Source of the DNA: JBHIAG01 sp046758465
GTDB taxonomy: Bacteria > Acidobacteriota > Terriglobia > Acidiferrales > 2-02-FULL-67-57
Assembly (NCBI GenBank): GCA_046758465.1
Contig: JBHIAG010000086.1
Span: 1 to 8,601, forward strand
Direction of reading: 5' to 3'
DNA: 8,601 nt
Shown: piece after piece, positions 6,088-8,601 of the stretch
How positions within the stretch are numbered: position 1 is the stretch's first letter
Layout of the letters: each line of letters starts with the position of its first letter
Made by a program: the position numbers and the translations under genes
The notes under the pieces: generated by a model
Seen by the model: only the letters and a program-made list of their open reading frames with translations
The model's database searches: none
What the model was told of the DNA's origin: nothing

Positions 6088-7050
6088 ATGCCGCACATCT
6101 TTGACCTGATCCAAATCAAGAAGGCTTTAAGGAACATTGATAGTACCAGCGCGATCGAGCGGGGGTTCGTGGCCTACTCCCAAGGCAAGGCGGTGGTGCC
6201 GCCGGTGGGTGAGCTGATGTTTGAAAAGCCGCCGGGAGAGGTTCACATTAAGTATGGCTATATCATCGGCGACGCCTACTACGTCATCAAGGTCGCTTCT
6301 GGCTTTTACGAAAACAGCAAACTCAATCTTCCCTCTAGCTTTGGCCTCATGTTGTTGTTCCAACAAGCGACAGGAGAGCTGGCCAGTATCCTGCTGGATG
6401 AAGGCTATCTGACCAGCGTGAGAACGGCTGCCGCTGGGGCCGTTGTTGCCAAGTGCTTGGCTCCGAAGAAGGTTCGCCGCATCGGCATATTCGGCACGGG
6501 TGTGCAGGGAAGAATGCAATTGGAATATCTCGCGCCAATTGTACGGTGCAAGGATGTCGTTGTATGGGGAAGAAATCAGCGCAGCCTCGAGGGCTATAAG
6601 AAAGACATGGAACCTCGCGGCTACCGCATCCAGACCACGCATGACCCCAATGAAGTAGCCCAAAATTGCAACCTCATTGTGACCGCAACCCCTTCCAAGA
6701 CGCCATTGTTGCAGGCGGGTCAAATTCGGAAGGGCACTCACATCACGGCGATAGGTTCCGATACCGCGGAGAAGAACGAGTTGGATCCCGCGATTCTGCA
6801 AAAGGCGGACATGGTTGTAGCCGACAGCCTCAGCCAATCCCGTTCACGGGGGGAAATCTATCAGGCGATGAAAGCCGGGTCGCTGCAAGAGTCACAGGTG
6901 GTTGAGTTGGGGAAGGTTATAGTTCGGAAGGAGCTCCAGCGGACTTCCGAGGAACAGATTACCATCGCGGATTTGACGGGTGTGGCCGTTCAGGATGTCC
7001 AAATCTCCACCGCCGTCTATGAAGCCTTGCTGGCAAAACACCGAAAGTGA
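6088..7050 (+). CDS. ornithine cyclodeaminase / mu-crystallin family protein (EutC-like)
   Basis: This 320-residue NAD(P)-dependent protein has the normal family length. The N-terminal substrate part contains HIKYGY (K55), YYVIKVASGF (K68) and DEGYLTSVRTAAAGA (R112). The Rossmann fold begins with GIFGTGVQG (G136-x-G138-x-x-G141), and the AIGSDTAEKNELD motif supplies D225, equivalent to the catalytic Asp of ornithine cyclodeaminase. IADLTGVAVQD follows near the C terminus. Family members include ornithine cyclodeaminase, alanine dehydrogenase, ketimine reductases and EutC. The adjacent dehydratase makes a EutC-like or related amino-acid step more likely than true ornithine cyclodeaminase. GAGGA at 6076-6080 overlaps the upstream stop and sits 7 nt before the ATG, so the two genes are translationally close and surely cotranscribed. 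The exact substrate is not readable. Confidence 0.9.
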   Translation: MPHIFDLIQIKKALRNIDSTSAIERGFVAYSQGKAVVPPVGELMFEKPPGEVHIKYGYIIGDAYYVIKVASGFYENSKLNLPSSFGLMLLFQQATGELASILLDEGYLTSVRTAAAGAVVAKCLAPKKVRRIGIFGTGVQGRMQLEYLAPIVRCKDVVVWGRNQRSLEGYKKDMEPRGYRIQTTHDPNEVAQNCNLIVTATPSKTPLLQAGQIRKGTHITAIGSDTAEKNELDPAILQKADMVVADSLSQSRSRGEIYQAMKAGSLQESQVVELGKVIVRKELQRTSEEQITIADLTGVAVQDVQISTAVYEALLAKHRK

Positions 7051-7113
7051 GTGTGGGCAATCCTGGTGCATGCGGCTAGCCTTCTTGCCGAATTCGTAGT
7101 GTCAAATCGAATT

Positions 7114-7128
7114 TAGCGATGGTCGCTA
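7114..7128. terminator. small hairpin between convergent genes, weak terminator candidate
   Basis: TAGCGA-TGG-TCGCTA is a perfect 6-bp stem with a 3-nt loop, placed between the stops of the cyclodeaminase gene (plus) and the hydrolase gene (minus). On the minus strand it begins 8 nt after the hydrolase stop and is followed by AATTCGATTT, a poor but slightly T-rich tail. On the plus strand no T-tract follows. It most likely belongs to the hydrolase transcript. Confidence 0.35.
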
Positions 7129-7136
7129 CTCACGTC

Positions 7137-7895
7137 TTAGCGTTTGAGTGTGGCCGCGAAGAAAGCCAGGGTTTTCTCCCAGGCATCGCGGGCGGCTTGG
7201 GGGCGATAGGAGGGCCGGGTGTCGTTGGCAAAGGCGTGGCTGGCGCCAGGATAGATGTGCACGGTCACCGACTTGCCCAAGGCTCTGGCCTGGGATTCGA
7301 ACTGTCGCACGCTCGCGACCGGGATGCCGCGGTCTTCTTCGCCGAAGAAGCCGATGACGCGGGCGTTCAGCCGGCGCAGGCTCGCGGCTTCCGTGACCAG
7401 CCGGCCGTAGTAGATGACGGCTGCGGCCAGGTCAGCCTGATTCAGTGCGAGCGCCAGCGAGTAGCCGCCGCCCATGCACCAGCCGATGGAGCCGATGCGG
7501 TCGCCGTGCACATCTCGCCGCGCGCGCAGGTAGCTGACCGCGGCCTTGAGGTCGCGCACCGCCCGGTCGCGCGGCAGCCCGCGGCTCAGCTCACGCGCTT
7601 CTCCCCGGTCGGTAGCCACGCGCCCGCGGTAGAGATCCACCGCCAGGGCCACGTAGCCGTTGCCGGCAAATTTCTCCGCTAAGCTCTTGATCTGGTCGTT
7701 CAGTCCCCACCACTCGTGGATGACGACGATGGCCGGAAAGGGCCCTTTGTCCTCGGGGCGCGCCAGATACCCCTGCACGGTCTCATCACCGCTGGCATAA
7801 CTTACCGTCTCGCTCGTCACCGCCGCCTGGGTGGCGAGTGGAGTCAGCAGCAATACGGCACAGAGAAAGAAAAACTGTTTTCGACCTCTTTTCAT
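7137..7895 (-). CDS. exported dienelactone hydrolase family protein
   Basis: This alpha/beta hydrolase of 252 residues carries the dienelactone-hydrolase triad C140 (GWCMGGG), D188 (EEDRGIP) and H220 (GASHAF), together with the family HEWWGLN segment containing E61. The first 25 residues (MKRGRKQ, a hydrophobic core, then ATQA) form a signal peptide, so it probably works in the periplasm. Members hydrolyse lactones and other esters; the substrate here is unknown and need not be a dienelactone. The frame stays open further upstream, but the ATG at 7895 is chosen because AAGGAGG (7900-7906) lies 4 nt before it and the signal peptide starts there. The PD40 gene ends 56 nt upstream on the same strand, so cotranscription is possible. 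Confidence 0.92.
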   Translation of the reverse strand: MKRGRKQFFFLCAVLLLTPLATQAAVTSETVSYASGDETVQGYLARPEDKGPFPAIVVIHEWWGLNDQIKSLAEKFAGNGYVALAVDLYRGRVATDRGEARELSRGLPRDRAVRDLKAAVSYLRARRDVHGDRIGSIGWCMGGGYSLALALNQADLAAAVIYYGRLVTEAASLRRLNARVIGFFGEEDRGIPVASVRQFESQARALGKSVTVHIYPGASHAFANDTRPSYRPQAARDAWEKTLAFFAATLKR

Positions 7896-7951
7896 GTTCC
7901 CTCCTTGTCTCAGGGTTGCACGGGCAAGCTGCGCCCCTCCAGTTTCACTCC

Positions 7952-8601
7952 TTACTGCGCGGTCTTGAGCGCGGGTAGGAAGTTCTCCAGCACCCAGATT
8001 GGGTCGCCGAGAAGAGGCGGGCCGGCAGTGAAGGCAATCTGGCGCCCGTCGGGATGAACACTCAGACCGAACGGCCACAGCCCTTCCATGGCCAGGCCAA
8101 GCCTCTGCGGTTGCCCGCCTTCGAGAGAAATTCGCCAGATCTCGAATTCTTGCTTCTGACCGGCGGTGCTGGGGGCGTAGATGATGTGGCGCGAGTCAGG
8201 AGTCCACGCTAGTCCAACGAATGGCGTTCCAAAAGTGTCCCGCCTTGGTGCCGGAAGCTCAACCAGTTCGCGGGGCTCCCCACCCGCGGCCGGCATAACC
8301 TTCAGGGCCGTTGTTCCTTTTTCCGTGTCCGACCAGACAAAGGCTAGCCACTGACCATCAGGCGAGGCGGCCAAGAGGGAGACGCTGACGGGAGACACCA
8401 CACGATAGAGCTCCTTCTCCCGGCCGGTTTCAAGGTTCCGCACGACAATGCTGGAACTCTTTGTCGCAGTGTCAAATCGGATGTAGAAAATCACCTTTCC
8501 GTCGCGGGACCACACCGGCCACCCGATACAGCATCCCGGGGCTTGCACAATGGGAGTTACCTCCCCTGTTTGCGCGTCGATCCGGTAGATACCACGCCCA
8601 C
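7952..8601 (-). CDS. C-terminal part of a PD40 (TolB-like) beta-propeller protein, 5' end off the window
   Basis: About 215 residues are visible and the frame stays open to the right edge, so the gene is partial. Four PD40 repeats can be read: PVWSRDGKVIFY, LAASPDGQWLAFV, LAWTPDSRHIIYA and LSVHPDGRQIAFT. The residues before GTG 8548 (GIYRIDAQTGEVTPI) continue the propeller pattern, so that GTG is not the start. The tail WVLENFLPALK is of a type I associate with acidobacterial proteins in which PD40 repeats follow a Ser/Thr kinase or a winged-helix DNA-binding domain; that memory cannot be checked here, and the N-terminal domain lies outside the window. It probably serves as a ligand or protein-binding domain. 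The hydrolase gene follows after 56 nt. Confidence 0.85.
   Translation of the reverse strand, partial: GRGIYRIDAQTGEVTPIVQAPGCCIGWPVWSRDGKVIFYIRFDTATKSSSIVVRNLETGREKELYRVVSPVSVSLLAASPDGQWLAFVWSDTEKGTTALKVMPAAGGEPRELVELPAPRRDTFGTPFVGLAWTPDSRHIIYAPSTAGQKQEFEIWRISLEGGQPQRLGLAMEGLWPFGLSVHPDGRQIAFTAGPPLLGDPIWVLENFLPALKTAQ

Noticed and set aside
7099..7110. AGTGTCAAATCG here and again near 8468-8480
   Set aside because: A 12-nt match is expected by chance in a window this long, and one copy lies inside the PD40 coding sequence.
7098..7128. Possible attachment-site copy of the tRNA-Gly 3' end (shared TCAAATC and TCGCT)
   Set aside because: Only scattered 5-7 nt matches; a real attachment repeat would share a longer continuous block.
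7119..7682. Plus-strand ORF of 187 residues opposite the hydrolase
   Set aside because: It is a shadow of the catalytic-domain coding sequence with no recognisable motif or ribosome site.
7896..8078. Upstream extension of the dienelactone hydrolase frame
   Set aside because: It overlaps the end of the PD40 gene, has low-quality composition and would bury the signal peptide; the ATG at 7895 has a strong ribosome site.

Overview
The window looks like a bacterial chromosome segment of about 60% G+C, most likely from an Acidobacteriota-type soil or sediment organism. That placement is an inference. It rests on the partial PD40 beta-propeller protein that ends in an ENFLP-type tail, the secreted YVTN propeller, and the overall style of the genes. 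No marker gene in the window proves the taxonomy. There is no phage, transposase, CRISPR or rRNA signal.

Layout, left to right. (1) 143-3034, minus strand: a compact three-gene run in transcription order. It encodes an exported seven-bladed YVTN propeller, a four-helix small membrane protein of unknown function, and a complete M20-family metallodipeptidase; gaps are 33 and 15 nt, each gene has a strong Shine-Dalgarno site, and the peptidase starts with GTG. (2) 3106-3198, plus: tRNA-Ser(GGA) with encoded CCA. (3) 3255-3620, minus: a 121-residue hypothetical protein with a possible C-x4-C-x13-C-x2-H metal site, divergent from (4) 3758-4678, plus: a REC-GGDEF response regulator, probably a diguanylate cyclase, with a GTG start. 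(5) 4781-4857, plus: tRNA-Gly(GCC) with its own promoter. (6) 4858-5081: a 224-nt leader-like gap with several complementary segments and a strong ribosome site that serves only a two-codon ORF. (7) 5082-7050, plus: a two-gene operon of a PLP fold-type II threonine/serine-dehydratase-like enzyme and an ornithine cyclodeaminase/mu-crystallin family protein, the same family pair as EutB/EutC of hydroxyectoine catabolism. (8) 7137-8601, minus: an exported dienelactone-hydrolase-family protein, preceded in transcription order by the C-terminal part of a PD40 (TolB-like) propeller protein that runs off the right edge.

How they may work together. The left operon suggests an envelope sensing or scaffold protein coupled to peptide turnover. 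The dehydratase/cyclodeaminase pair suggests amino-acid or compatible-solute catabolism, and its use of AGA/AGG/CGA codons downstream of a tRNA suggests possible lateral acquisition. The REC-GGDEF protein is an orphan response regulator. I see no clear novel defence or mobile system. The items most worth checking are the structured gap before the dehydratase, the minimal ORF in it, the identity of the dehydratase/cyclodeaminase pair, and the small cysteine/histidine protein divergent from the GGDEF gene.
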